A DNA stretch of 35,944 nt from Deltaproteobacteria bacterium (lineage in GTDB: Bacteria > Desulfobacterota > Desulfuromonadia > Desulfuromonadales > BM103): NCBI GenBank assembly GCA_024636155.1, contig JAGXHM010000092.1, positions 1-35,944 of the forward strand, written 5' to 3'. Of this stretch, positions 1-7,604 are shown in pieces. The position numbers and the translations under genes were made by a program. Position 1 is the stretch's first letter. Each line of letters opens with the position of its first letter. The notes below the pieces were generated by a model, which had not been told where the DNA came from, searched no databases, and saw nothing but the letters and a program-made list of their open reading frames with translations.

Positions 1-67
1 CCAGTAATGTCAAGATGACTAACGCTGTAGACAAAATTCCATTAAAACTGTTTTTAGATGTTTTCAT
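1..67 (-). CDS. 5' end of small exported protein (partial)
   Basis: An ATG on the minus strand at 67 is preceded by a clear ribosome binding site (AAGGAG, 6-7 bases upstream). The visible 22 residues run off the window edge: two lysines near the start, then a hydrophobic stretch (GILSTALVILTLL). This looks like a signal peptide or a first membrane segment. It is divergent from the ECF-type sigma factor, so it could be a target of that sigma factor or its partner; that is inference from position only. Nothing about the mature protein can be said. Confidence 0.6.
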   Translation of the reverse strand, partial: MKTSKNSFNGILSTALVILTLL

Positions 68-130
68 GATATTCTCCTTTTAGTTTGGGTTGTTTGTGTC
101 CCTTTAACAGCCAGAACGGAATAGTCGGGG

Positions 131-172
131 TTTTTGTGACAAAAAAAATAAAAAATATAATTGTCACAAAAA
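131..172. promoter_or_regulatory. 12-bp inverted repeat in divergent sigma-factor promoter region
   Basis: TTTTTGTGACAA (131-142) and its exact reverse complement TTGTCACAAAAA (161-172) flank an 18-base A/T-only spacer. The repeat lies between the minus-strand exported protein and the sigma factor, so it could be an operator or a promoter-region structure serving both. Each arm contains a TGTGA/TCACA core as in CRP/FNR-type half sites, but the spacing is far from the canonical one. A TTG that could open the sigma-factor frame at 161 lies inside the right arm, which argues against its use as a start. Confidence 0.45.
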
Positions 173-217
173 ACAACTTCATTTCGTTTAAATGATAAAG
201 AGGAGAGGTGGAAGGAA

Positions 218-817
218 TTGACTGACGAAGAACTCATGGTTGCGTATGTCGATGGCGATTTTGACGCTTTCGAAATATTATATGGGCGTCACAAAGGCCG
301 GGTTCTAGGATTTCTTGTGACGAAATTAAGAGATCGAAACGAAGCGGAAGATGTTTTCCAGACGGCGTTCACCAAGCTTCATAAAGGGCGTCATAAATAT
401 CGTCATGACATCCCGTTTTTGCCATGGCTGTTTACGATTACAAGGAATGCTCTGATAGACCATGTCCGTAAAAAGGGGGCGCACGACAGGCACATCACAG
501 TCTCGGAAGAATTTGTCGATGGTTATGCAGAGCCGGCCCCTATCCAGGCAGCCTTTACTGAACTTTCGAAATTGAATGAGAATCAGAGACAAGCTTTGGA
601 GCTGCGATTTAATCAGGGAATGACCTTCGCCGAAGTTGCCGAGCAGATGCAGACATCGGCGGACAATTCCCGACAGATCATCAGTCGGGCAATAAGAAAG
701 CTTCGTACTTTGATGATAAAGGGGGAGTCGGGGGACATAAGACCTATTCTAATGTCAGTCAAGTTGCTAACAAGGGCCGGTTTCTATAAACCGGCCCTTG
801 GCATTTTCCAGGAATAG
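218..817 (+). CDS. ECF-type RNA polymerase sigma factor
   Basis: A sigma-70 family protein of about 199 residues. Region 2 runs from the LTDEELM start through DAFEILYGRHK, the acidic EAEDVFQ core-binding segment and the LPWLFTITRNALIDH -10-recognition helix. Region 4 is a helix-turn-helix from LNENQRQALELRF to SRAIRKLRTLM. No region 1 or 3 is present, as expected for ECF sigmas. The TTG at 218 is chosen because a purine-rich AGGAGAGG (201-208) precedes it and LTDEELM is where the family usually begins; the upstream TTG at 161 has no ribosome binding site. The last ~30 residues after the HTH are not typical and are encoded across a perfect hairpin, so the tail may result from a late change in the stop position. 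No anti-sigma gene is visible in the window. Confidence 0.8.
   Translation: MTDEELMVAYVDGDFDAFEILYGRHKGRVLGFLVTKLRDRNEAEDVFQTAFTKLHKGRHKYRHDIPFLPWLFTITRNALIDHVRKKGAHDRHITVSEEFVDGYAEPAPIQAAFTELSKLNENQRQALELRFNQGMTFAEVAEQMQTSADNSRQIISRAIRKLRTLMIKGESGDIRPILMSVKLLTRAGFYKPALGIFQE
771..800. terminator. Perfect 13-bp hairpin overlapping the sigma gene end
   Basis: CAAGGGCCGGTTT (771-783), loop CTAT, and the exact complement at 788-800. It is GC-rich and looks like a terminator stem, but only a short T run (GCATTTT) follows on the plus strand. It lies inside the last codons of the sigma-factor frame (stop 815-817) rather than after it. It may terminate weakly in either direction or act as an mRNA-end stabiliser. 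Confidence 0.5.
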
Positions 818-845
818 GGGTGCAGGGGGGAGCAAAAGAACAAAC

Positions 846-1853
846 ATGATGGAAAAGAGCAAAAAGAAACCGGGGAAACCCGCTAAAAAATACAGCCAGG
901 CAGCACGATTGCATGATGTGATTCGTATTCTCGAAGCCCGCTACGGCGCGACCGTCGATGAACTCGCTGAAGAGTGCGGAGTTACTCGCAGGACGGTCTA
1001 TCGCGATCTGGATGCAATTCCTGATGCTGGATATCCCTTGGTCTCCGATCCTGAGCCCGGTGGACAAACTCTTTACCGATTCATGACCGGGTTCAAAAAA
1101 CTGCCGCCAATTACGTTCTCTCTCGAAGAGTTGATGACTCTTTATCTCTGTCGTGGCCAGCTTGGGTTCTTACGTGGGACACCCTTCCAGGATGACCTTG
1201 ATGACATTTTTGGACGAATTCATTCGAGTTTGCCACCACGCAGCGTTGCCCATTTAGAGAGAATTGCAGAAACGGCATCACCTAAATTTCAAGGCGAGCG
1301 TGATTATGCCGCAAAGAAAGATCTTCTGAAGGAACTACGGCGGGCGCTCCTCTATCAGTATCGACTTGACCTCTCTTACACGCCTGCTCGGCGAACCACC
1401 GAAACCTATCGATTTGATCCCTATACCTTACTCTTTTATGAAGGCGCTCTCTACTTGGGAGGTTATGCGCATAATCGTAATGCACTACGACTTTTTCTCA
1501 TTGATCGTATCGAGCAAATTACGGTGCTCAGTGAGCGATTTGAAGTCCCTGAGGATTTCTCCGCAGGAGATCTGACCGGTTCCGCTTTTGGTCTGATTGA
1601 TGAAAATCAGCAGACAATTAAAGTCCGTTTCGGTGAGGAAATTGGGCACTTGATTCGTGAACGTGTCTGGCATCCGAGTCAGATCGTAGTGGAAGAGGAC
1701 GGTGGTTCCCTGACAGTCACCTTCGAGGCTAGCGGGGAGAAGGAAATCCTGGCGTGGCTCTTTTCTTACCTGCCGTACGTAGAGGTCCTGGAGCCTGAGA
1801 GCTTGCGGACGGTCTTTTATCAAAGTTTGCGCGACGGTTTACTCAAGCAATAA
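846..1853 (+). CDS. WYL-domain transcriptional regulator (YafY-type)
   Basis: A 335-residue DNA-binding regulator. The N-terminal winged helix-turn-helix (residues ~20-75, with TVDELAEECGVTRRTVYRDL) is of the DeoR/HTH_11 type. A middle helical linker is followed by a WYL domain (YRFDPYTLLFYEGALYLGGY, then LRLFLIDRIEQITVL) and the WCX C-terminal extension (KVRFGEEIGHLIRERVWHP through the FSYLPYVEVLEP segment). WYL proteins usually sense small ligands or nucleic acids and regulate stress or defence genes; the ligand here is unknown. The ATG at 846 follows a GGGGGAG stretch at 826-832; an in-frame TTG at 798 lies in a hairpin and is unlikely. It starts 28 bases after the sigma gene on the same strand. 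Confidence 0.85.
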   Translation: MMEKSKKKPGKPAKKYSQAARLHDVIRILEARYGATVDELAEECGVTRRTVYRDLDAIPDAGYPLVSDPEPGGQTLYRFMTGFKKLPPITFSLEELMTLYLCRGQLGFLRGTPFQDDLDDIFGRIHSSLPPRSVAHLERIAETASPKFQGERDYAAKKDLLKELRRALLYQYRLDLSYTPARRTTETYRFDPYTLLFYEGALYLGGYAHNRNALRLFLIDRIEQITVLSERFEVPEDFSAGDLTGSAFGLIDENQQTIKVRFGEEIGHLIRERVWHPSQIVVEEDGGSLTVTFEASGEKEILAWLFSYLPYVEVLEPESLRTVFYQSLRDGLLKQ

Positions 1854-1864
1854 AACCTCGATAA

Positions 1865-2014
1865 GTTTTTATTATTCCCAAGGTTTTTGGTGAGCAGATC
1901 AAGGCGACAACACCGGAAAATGCTTTGTACGGTTTTGCAGTTTTTTACTTTGTCTGTCTGGTACTTAACTGGTGGTTCTATACCAGAAAGAATGCTTACA
2001 TCCAAAATCCATAA
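1865..2014 (+). pseudogene. Remnant of NarK/NNP-type nitrate-nitrite transporter C-terminus
   Basis: Between the WYL regulator and the PAS gene a frame without start codon encodes 49 residues ending in a stop at 2012-2014. They read IIPKVFGEQIK, then ALYGFAVFYFVCLVLNWWFY, then TRKNAYIQNP. This strongly resembles the last membrane helix and tail of MFS nitrate/nitrite porters (NNP family), which end with an FYxxCLxxNWWxY-type helix and a short basic tail. A stop codon lies just upstream at 1862-1864 and no other part of the transporter precedes it; the WYL gene ends at 1853. It is read as a deletion scar that left the 3' end of a lost transporter gene. The family call is from recognition of the motif, not from a search. 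Confidence 0.65.
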
Positions 2015-2085
2015 AAGCCTACCAATCCAGTGGCCCGTGGTGATAAACTAAAGTTTGACGAAAGAAACTGGAAATTGGAGGTTTT

Positions 2086-2526
2086 ATGTCAAGTCCTGAT
2101 ATAGATGTGCTGAGTAAACAAATATTGACCCTTGCACCTGATGCGATACTCTTCGCTGATGAACGTGGAATCATTCGCTTTTGGAATCAGGGTGCAGAAC
2201 GGATTTTTGGTTGTTCGGCGGCAGATGCCATTGGACAGTCTCTTGATCTTATCATCCCGGAAAAACTTCGAAAGCGTCACTGGGACGGTTATCATAAAAC
2301 CATGGAGACTGGTGAAACTCTGTACGGCACAGAACTAATGGCTGTTCCGGCAATGCACCAGAATGGCTCCAGGCTTTCGGCCGAGTTCTCAATCGTGATG
2401 TTAAATGATGATGACGGTAAACCGATTGGTGTCGCGGCTATTCTGCGAGATGTGACCGAAAGACATCAGAATGAGAAGAAACTGCATGATCGGATCTCTG
2501 ATCTTGAAATTGCTCACGATGTTTGA
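2086..2526 (+). CDS. Single PAS-domain protein
   Basis: A 146-residue soluble protein that is essentially one PAS fold (residues ~10-130): LAPDAILFADERGIIRFWNQ, then GAERIFGCSAADAIGQSLDL and the closing strand GVAAILRDVTERH. A short helix follows (NEKKLHDRISDLE), of the kind that normally leads into an output domain, but the protein stops there. A good ribosome binding site (TTGGAGG) precedes the ATG. It may be a stand-alone sensor that works by protein contact, or the remains of a longer sensor kinase; no kinase or GGDEF frame continues downstream. A terminator follows at 2576. Confidence 0.8.
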   Translation: MSSPDIDVLSKQILTLAPDAILFADERGIIRFWNQGAERIFGCSAADAIGQSLDLIIPEKLRKRHWDGYHKTMETGETLYGTELMAVPAMHQNGSRLSAEFSIVMLNDDDGKPIGVAAILRDVTERHQNEKKLHDRISDLEIAHDV

Positions 2527-2575
2527 AGTGTTTCTGTAAAATAAAGCTACAGGTTCTACCGTCAGATGAGAACTT

Positions 2576-2609
2576 AAGAGGAGTGTCGCCAGAACGACAT
2601 TCCTCTTTT
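2576..2609 (+). terminator. Rho-independent terminator after PAS gene
   Basis: AAGAGGAGTGTCG (2576-2588) pairs with CGACATTCCTCTT (2595-2607) with one G-U pair and a six-base loop, and is followed by further T residues. It lies about 50 bases after the PAS gene stop and separates it from the next gene. Confidence 0.75.
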
Positions 2610-2707
2610 CTGTATGTCGAATCCGCCCAAATTAGTGATAAACAACCTGTGACATATTCTGTCGCGAACCTTGTTAAGATAAAATCAAAGCCAACAAGGA
2701 GGCGACT

Positions 2708-3073
2708 ATGATCTACATCGGTACGACAGAAGATAACGGCAGCGCCATTTATTTTGATATCTACGCTACAGAGCGTCAGGGACGTGGTATGCGCATCTCC
2801 GGAACGATTGGTGACGGTTGCTACGAAGGTGATGTTCTGGTTGAGGTTGGTCGCAACGATTCTGTGACTTTTGCCGATGCCTGGCTCGGTGGCTCAGGTT
2901 TCATCGAATTTATCGATCGATGTGGCTCGGATCTTCTGGAAAGTGCATTGCTAGAATCTGTTCGTGATATGCCGCTTCGACACGTCCGTCGAAGCCAACC
3001 GCATGGTAACAGCCTTGCTTATACTGCCCCTGTTGTTTCTGAATCGTTACCGGTGTGGAACCATATCGTCTGA
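2708..3073 (+). CDS. Small protein of unknown function
   Basis: A 121-residue protein I do not recognise. A near-ideal AAGGAGG precedes the ATG by a few bases and the frame follows a terminator, so it is probably an independent real gene. The first ~75 residues look beta-rich and Gly/Asp-rich (IYFDIYATERQGRGMRISG, GDGCYEGDVLVEVGRND), and a helical segment follows (DLLESALLESVRDMPLRHV). No signal peptide, membrane helix or Cys/His metal motif is present. It lies 66 bases before maf on the same strand and could be cotranscribed with it. No function is proposed. Confidence 0.65.
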   Translation: MIYIGTTEDNGSAIYFDIYATERQGRGMRISGTIGDGCYEGDVLVEVGRNDSVTFADAWLGGSGFIEFIDRCGSDLLESALLESVRDMPLRHVRRSQPHGNSLAYTAPVVSESLPVWNHIV

Positions 3074-3139
3074 CGATTGCATTGCGATGACAGGTTGAGG
3101 TAAAAAGGTGCACACAAATTTTCTTTTCGGAAGGTATTC

Positions 3140-3721
3140 ATGCGCACCTTGGTCCTTGCTTCAACCAGCCCCTATCGTCTGCAATTAATGCGTCAACTCG
3201 AATTGAGCTTTCATGTTGCTGCTCCTCGTTACAAGGAGCAGATGGATGCGAGCGTCTCTGCAGAACTCCTGGTTAAACATCAGGCGCTGCAGAAGGCGAA
3301 AAGCATTGCCGAGAAATATGACGATGCCCTGATCATCGGTTCCGATCAGGTTTTTGTCGATGCTCGTCATCGTCTGTTGGGCAAGCCGGGAACGCCGGAA
3401 AAAGCGATTGAACAGTTGTTGGAAATGCAGGGGCGCAAACATACCTTTTATACCGGCCTGGCTATCTATGACAGTGCCAGTGGCGAGACTCTGACGGAAT
3501 TCGACACCTTCTCGGTATCCATGCGAGAATTGTCCGAAGAGCAGATCAAACATTATGTTGCCAAAGAGAATCCGATTGACTGTGCTGGTTCGTTCAAGAT
3601 TGAGGGGCTGGGAATTCCCTTGATGGAGAAGATGGCCGGTAATGATTACACCAGCCTGATCGGTCTACCGCTGATTCTCCTGGTCAATATGTTGAGTCAC
3701 TTCGATGTCGAGGTTCTTTAA
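3140..3721 (+). CDS. Maf family nucleotide pyrophosphatase (YceF-like)
   Basis: A 193-residue Maf/HAM1-fold nucleotide pyrophosphatase. It has the N-terminal LASTSPYRLQLM substrate loop, IIGSDQVFVD with the catalytic Asp, LGKPGTPEKA, TFYTGLAIYD, CAGSFKIEGLGI and GLPLILL near the C-terminus. The pattern IGSDQV with CAGSFKxEGxGI matches the YceF subgroup (7-methyl-GTP pyrophosphatase) better than the dTTP/UTP-acting YhdE subgroup; such enzymes are thought to remove modified nucleotides from the pool. The length is usual for the family. GGAAGG lies just upstream of the ATG. Confidence 0.9.
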   Translation: MRTLVLASTSPYRLQLMRQLELSFHVAAPRYKEQMDASVSAELLVKHQALQKAKSIAEKYDDALIIGSDQVFVDARHRLLGKPGTPEKAIEQLLEMQGRKHTFYTGLAIYDSASGETLTEFDTFSVSMRELSEEQIKHYVAKENPIDCAGSFKIEGLGIPLMEKMAGNDYTSLIGLPLILLVNMLSHFDVEVL

Positions 3722-3752
3722 CGAAATCTTCTGACAAAATCCCCTGAGTTTC

Positions 3753-3782
3753 TTGACCACTTTCCTGTGGCAGTGCTACTAT
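3753..3782 (+). promoter_or_regulatory. Candidate sigma-70 promoter for dnaE
   Basis: TTGACC (3753-3758), an 18-base spacer and TACTAT (3777-3782) lie in the 214-base gap between maf and dnaE. The match is fair, with a long leader of about 145 bases before the dnaE ATG. Confidence 0.4.
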
Positions 3783-3935
3783 TCTTATCGAATTAAAGGC
3801 CGATGGAATCACCTTCCGTTCGCCACCGGTTTTCCTTCGTTTTCCGCGCCATTTGCCGTGTAAGCTTATGCATTAATTGATTTTTTCTTCGGTTAATCGC
3901 CCTCCATTGGCCTTTAAAAGGTGTTTTTTAAACTC

Positions 3936-6900
3936 ATGCATCACGCCAACTTTGTTCATCTCCACTGCCACACCCAGTACAGTCTGCTTGATGGCGCCAT
4001 CCGTGTTGGCGATCTGGTAGAGCGAGCTAAAGAGCATCGTATGCCAGCCATGGCCATCACCGACCATGGCAACATGTTTGGTGCTCTGGAGTTTTACTCA
4101 AAGGCTCACGCCGCTGGTGTTAAACCAATCATCGGTTGTGAAGTTTATGTAGCCTCGGGTTCGCGTCATACGAAGAGCGGTGCGGCATCCTCGAGTGATG
4201 CATCCGGTCACTTTATTCTGCTCTGTAAAAACCGAACAGGCTACCGCAATCTCTGTCGTATGGTTTCAACCGCTTATCAGGATGGCTTTTACTACAAGCC
4301 TCGGATCGATTGGGATCTTCTGAGTGAACACAACGAAGGTCTGATTGCCATGACTGCTTGTCTGGGCGGCGAGATCCCCAGCCTGATTACCCGTGGACGT
4401 ATGGATCATGCCCGCCAGCGGGTCATAGAAATGTCCCAAATCTTCGATAACAATCGTCTCTACCTTGAACTGCAGGAAAACTTTATCGCGGATCAGGAAG
4501 TCGCCAACAAGGGGCTGATCGAGCTTGGCAAGGAACTCGGATTACCCCTCGTTGCGACCAACGATTGCCATTATCTGACGCGCAGTGACGCTTTCGCGCA
4601 TGAAGTCTTGCTCTGCATTCAGACCGGCAAGACGATGGAAGACCCGAATCGGATGCGTTTTGCCAACGAAGAGTTCTATGTCAAGACGCCCGACGAAATG
4701 GCAGAACTGTTCAAGCATGTTCCAGAGGCAATCAGTAATACGGTGGAAATCGCCGAACGCTGTAATCTGGAGCTCGATGTCAGCGGTAAGAACTACCACT
4801 TCCCGGCACTGGCCCTTACTGAGGGGCAGACACCTAGCCAGGCTCTTGAGCAACAGTCTTATGCAGGACTGGAACAGCGCTTTGTCGGCATTCGTAAGCT
4901 CCGCCCAGATTTCTCTGCAGAAGAGGTTGAAGCGTACAAGGCTCGCCTCGCGGAGGAATTGCAGATCATCAACCAGATGGGCTTCCCTGATTACTTTCTG
5001 ATTGTTGCCGATTTCATCAATTGGGCTAAAGATCAAAATATTCCAGTAGGTCCCGGACGCGGTAGCGCGGCTGGCAGTCTGGTTGCCTACGCTCTGAAAA
5101 TTACCGACATCGACCCTATACCCTATCATCTGCTCTTCGAGCGTTTCCTCAACCCGGAACGTGTCTCCATGCCTGATATCGACGTCGACTTCTGCATCAA
5201 TGGCCGTGAGGATGTCATTAATTATGTGCGGGAGAAGTACGGGCCAGAAAATGTAGCGCAGATCATCACCTTCGGTTCCATGATGGCTCGCGCGGTTATC
5301 CGCGATGTCGGGCGCGGCATGGCCATCCCTTATGGTGAGGTCGATGCGATCGCCAAGCTGATCCCAAATCCGACCGGCAAGAAGGTTACCCTCAAAGATG
5401 CACTGAAACAGGAGCCGCGCCTGCGCGAACTGGTCGAGAAGGACAGCCGGGTCAAGCAGCTGTTTGATGTTGCCCTCTCGCTCGAAGGGCTAACGCGCCA
5501 TGCTTCGACCCATGCCGCGGGTGTTGTGGTCACTCCCAAGCCGTTGACGGAATATCTGCCGCTCTATGTTGATCCCAAGTCGAAGGGCCAGGTGACCCAG
5601 TTCGACATGGGCTATGTCGAAAAAATTGGTTTGGTCAAGTTCGACTTTCTCGGCTTGAAAACCCTGACCGTCATCAGCAATGCAATTCGTCTGATCAGGG
5701 AAGGGAAGGATCACGACTTCGATCTTGATCTGATTCCTAATGATGACGAGGAGTCCTACCTGTTGCTCAGCCGGGGTGAAACCACCGGTGTCTTCCAGTT
5801 GGAGTCATCAGGGATGAAGGAATACCTGATCAAGCTTAAGCCGACCTGCTTTGAAGACTTGATTGCGATGGTGGCCCTCTACCGTCCTGGTCCGCTTGGT
5901 TCGGGAATGGTTGACTCGTTCATTAAACGAAAGCATGGTGTCGAGACCTTTACCTACGATTTCCCGCAGCTTGAGCCACTACTCAAGGATACCTACGGGG
6001 TTATTGTTTACCAGGAGCAGGTCATGCAGATTGCCCAGGTTTTGGGTAATTATACGCTCGGTGGAGCGGATCTGTTGCGGCGCGCCATGGGTAAGAAGAA
6101 AGCCGAGGAAATGGCCAAACAGAAGAAAACCTTCCTCTCTGGCGCGAAAGAGAACAAGCTGGATACCAAGAAAGCCGAGGCGGTGTTCGACCTGATGGAG
6201 AAATTCGCTGAGTACGGTTTTAATAAGTCTCACTCGGCTGCATATGCCTACATTGCCTACCAGACTGCTTACCTCAAAGCTCATTACCCGGTTGAATTCA
6301 TGACCGCACTCTTGACTGAGGACATGGAGAACACTGACAAAGTAATCAAAAATATTAATGAAATCCGCAATATGGAGATTGCAATTCTTCCGCCGGATAT
6401 CAATGAATCGAGTTGCGATTTTACCGTTCACACCAAGGATATTCGCTTCGGACTAGGCGCGGTCAAGGGGGTAGGCGAGGGCGCGGTCGAGGCCATTGTT
6501 GAGGCTCGAGAAGATGGTCCTTTTGAATCTCTACACAATTTCTGCGAACGCGTCGATTTGCGTCGTGTCAACAAACGTGTTGTCGAAGCGTTGATCAAAT
6601 GTGGCACCTTTGATTCCTTTGGTAACAAACGTGCACAATTCATGGCGGCTCTGGAAGAGGCCATGGAGTATGGTCAGAAGGTTCAGCGTGAGAAAGAGTC
6701 TGGTCAGGAATCGCTCTTCGGCTCGGAAGAGATCGTTACTCAGAGTGGACACGCATACGGCAAACTCCCTGATGTCGAAGAGTGGCCTGAAAATGTGCTG
6801 CTAACCAACGAAAAAGAAGCGATCGGTTTCTATATTACGGGACACCCCCTGGCGCGACACAGTGATGCGATCAAACGCTTCAGCACTTGTGATACGGCTG

Positions 6901-7421
6901 GTCTGATCGAACGCGCAGACAAGGAAGAAGTCACTGTCTGTGGTATCGTTACTGGTATTAAGCTTTTGAACACCCGCAAAGGTGACCGAATGGCGTTCGT
7001 CACGCTTGAAGATCTCAGCGGCTTTGTTGAGATGGTGGTTTTTCCGGAGACTTACACCCTCAATGCGGAGCTGCTCAATAGTGAAGAAGCGCTATTGGTC
7101 AGAGGCACGTTAGATGTCGGTGAAGAAGCTTGTAAAATCCTGGTCAACGAAGTGAAGGCGCTTAAGGATGTGCAGAAGAACATGACCAAGTTAGTCCATT
7201 TCCGATTGACGTCTCCCGGCCTGGATGATCGTCAGTTGCGCGATCTCAAGGAAATCATGGCGCGCTATCGTGGTGAATGCGAGGCACTAATTCACCTGGT
7301 TGTGCCAAATCGCAGTGAAACCGTGATATCATTACCCGATACACTACGCCTTCAGGCCAGTGATGAAATGATGGATGACGTCGAGAAGTTGTTCGGTTAT
7401 AATGTCGTCACTTTTGAATAA
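3936..7421 (+). CDS. dnaE: DNA polymerase III alpha subunit
   Basis: The 1161-residue catalytic subunit of the replicative DNA polymerase. The N-terminal PHP domain begins at FVHLHCHTQYSLLDGA. The C-family polymerase active site is PDIDVDF (Asp414 and Asp416) with the third carboxylate in VKFDFLGLK (Asp570), and GPGRGSAAGSLVAYAL lies before it. The fingers region (ATHAAG-like STHAAGVVV), the tandem helix-hairpin-helix and the OB domain (VTVCGIVTGIKLLNTRKGD) follow. There is no exonuclease domain, so this is DnaE1 type rather than PolC. The ATG at 3936 is preferred over GTG at 3921 because AAAAGG overlaps the latter and the protein begins with MHHANFVHLH as usual. It stands alone, followed by a repeat element and accA. 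Confidence 0.97.
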   Translation: MHHANFVHLHCHTQYSLLDGAIRVGDLVERAKEHRMPAMAITDHGNMFGALEFYSKAHAAGVKPIIGCEVYVASGSRHTKSGAASSSDASGHFILLCKNRTGYRNLCRMVSTAYQDGFYYKPRIDWDLLSEHNEGLIAMTACLGGEIPSLITRGRMDHARQRVIEMSQIFDNNRLYLELQENFIADQEVANKGLIELGKELGLPLVATNDCHYLTRSDAFAHEVLLCIQTGKTMEDPNRMRFANEEFYVKTPDEMAELFKHVPEAISNTVEIAERCNLELDVSGKNYHFPALALTEGQTPSQALEQQSYAGLEQRFVGIRKLRPDFSAEEVEAYKARLAEELQIINQMGFPDYFLIVADFINWAKDQNIPVGPGRGSAAGSLVAYALKITDIDPIPYHLLFERFLNPERVSMPDIDVDFCINGREDVINYVREKYGPENVAQIITFGSMMARAVIRDVGRGMAIPYGEVDAIAKLIPNPTGKKVTLKDALKQEPRLRELVEKDSRVKQLFDVALSLEGLTRHASTHAAGVVVTPKPLTEYLPLYVDPKSKGQVTQFDMGYVEKIGLVKFDFLGLKTLTVISNAIRLIREGKDHDFDLDLIPNDDEESYLLLSRGETTGVFQLESSGMKEYLIKLKPTCFEDLIAMVALYRPGPLGSGMVDSFIKRKHGVETFTYDFPQLEPLLKDTYGVIVYQEQVMQIAQVLGNYTLGGADLLRRAMGKKKAEEMAKQKKTFLSGAKENKLDTKKAEAVFDLMEKFAEYGFNKSHSAAYAYIAYQTAYLKAHYPVEFMTALLTEDMENTDKVIKNINEIRNMEIAILPPDINESSCDFTVHTKDIRFGLGAVKGVGEGAVEAIVEAREDGPFESLHNFCERVDLRRVNKRVVEALIKCGTFDSFGNKRAQFMAALEEAMEYGQKVQREKESGQESLFGSEEIVTQSGHAYGKLPDVEEWPENVLLTNEKEAIGFYITGHPLARHSDAIKRFSTCDTAGLIERADKEEVTVCGIVTGIKLLNTRKGDRMAFVTLEDLSGFVEMVVFPETYTLNAELLNSEEALLVRGTLDVGEEACKILVNEVKALKDVQKNMTKLVHFRLTSPGLDDRQLRDLKEIMARYRGECEALIHLVVPNRSETVISLPDTLRLQASDEMMDDVEKLFGYNVVTFE

Positions 7422-7429
7422 CCTATGGC

Positions 7430-7544
7430 GTCGCAAAAAGTCTGCCCTACGGCGTTGCACTATTTTTCAGAACCTCGACATATATCAAGCATGTCTTCTC
7501 CTCTGAAAAATGACTGCGCTTTGTCGGAAGCAACGTTTGCTTAG
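7430..7544. repeat. Imperfect palindromic intergenic repeat (REP-like)
   Basis: The dnaE-accA gap holds a ~115-bp imperfect palindrome. The best core is ATTTTTCAG (7462-7470) pairing with CTGAAAAAT (7503-7511), with GACAT (7477-7481) against ATGTC (7491-7495) nearer the centre. The outer arm starts GTCGCAAAAAG and its partner is decayed. From memory, comparable GTCGCAAAAAGT-type palindromes are scattered between genes in Geobacter-like genomes; this is recollection, not a search. No second copy is in this window. Confidence 0.45.
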
Positions 7545-7604
7545 CCATTGGTAGCTTTAAAAATATCAATATTTAGTTGCCAAAGAATTGACAGGAGCCT
7601 GCAA

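Noticed and set aside
161-217. TTG at 161 as the sigma-factor start
   Set aside because: It has no ribosome binding site and lies in the arm of an inverted repeat; TTG 218 has AGGAGAGG upstream and gives the usual family start.
4542-5129. 195-codon antisense frame within dnaE
   Set aside because: No ribosome binding site or recognisable domain; the sense strand carries uninterrupted DnaE.
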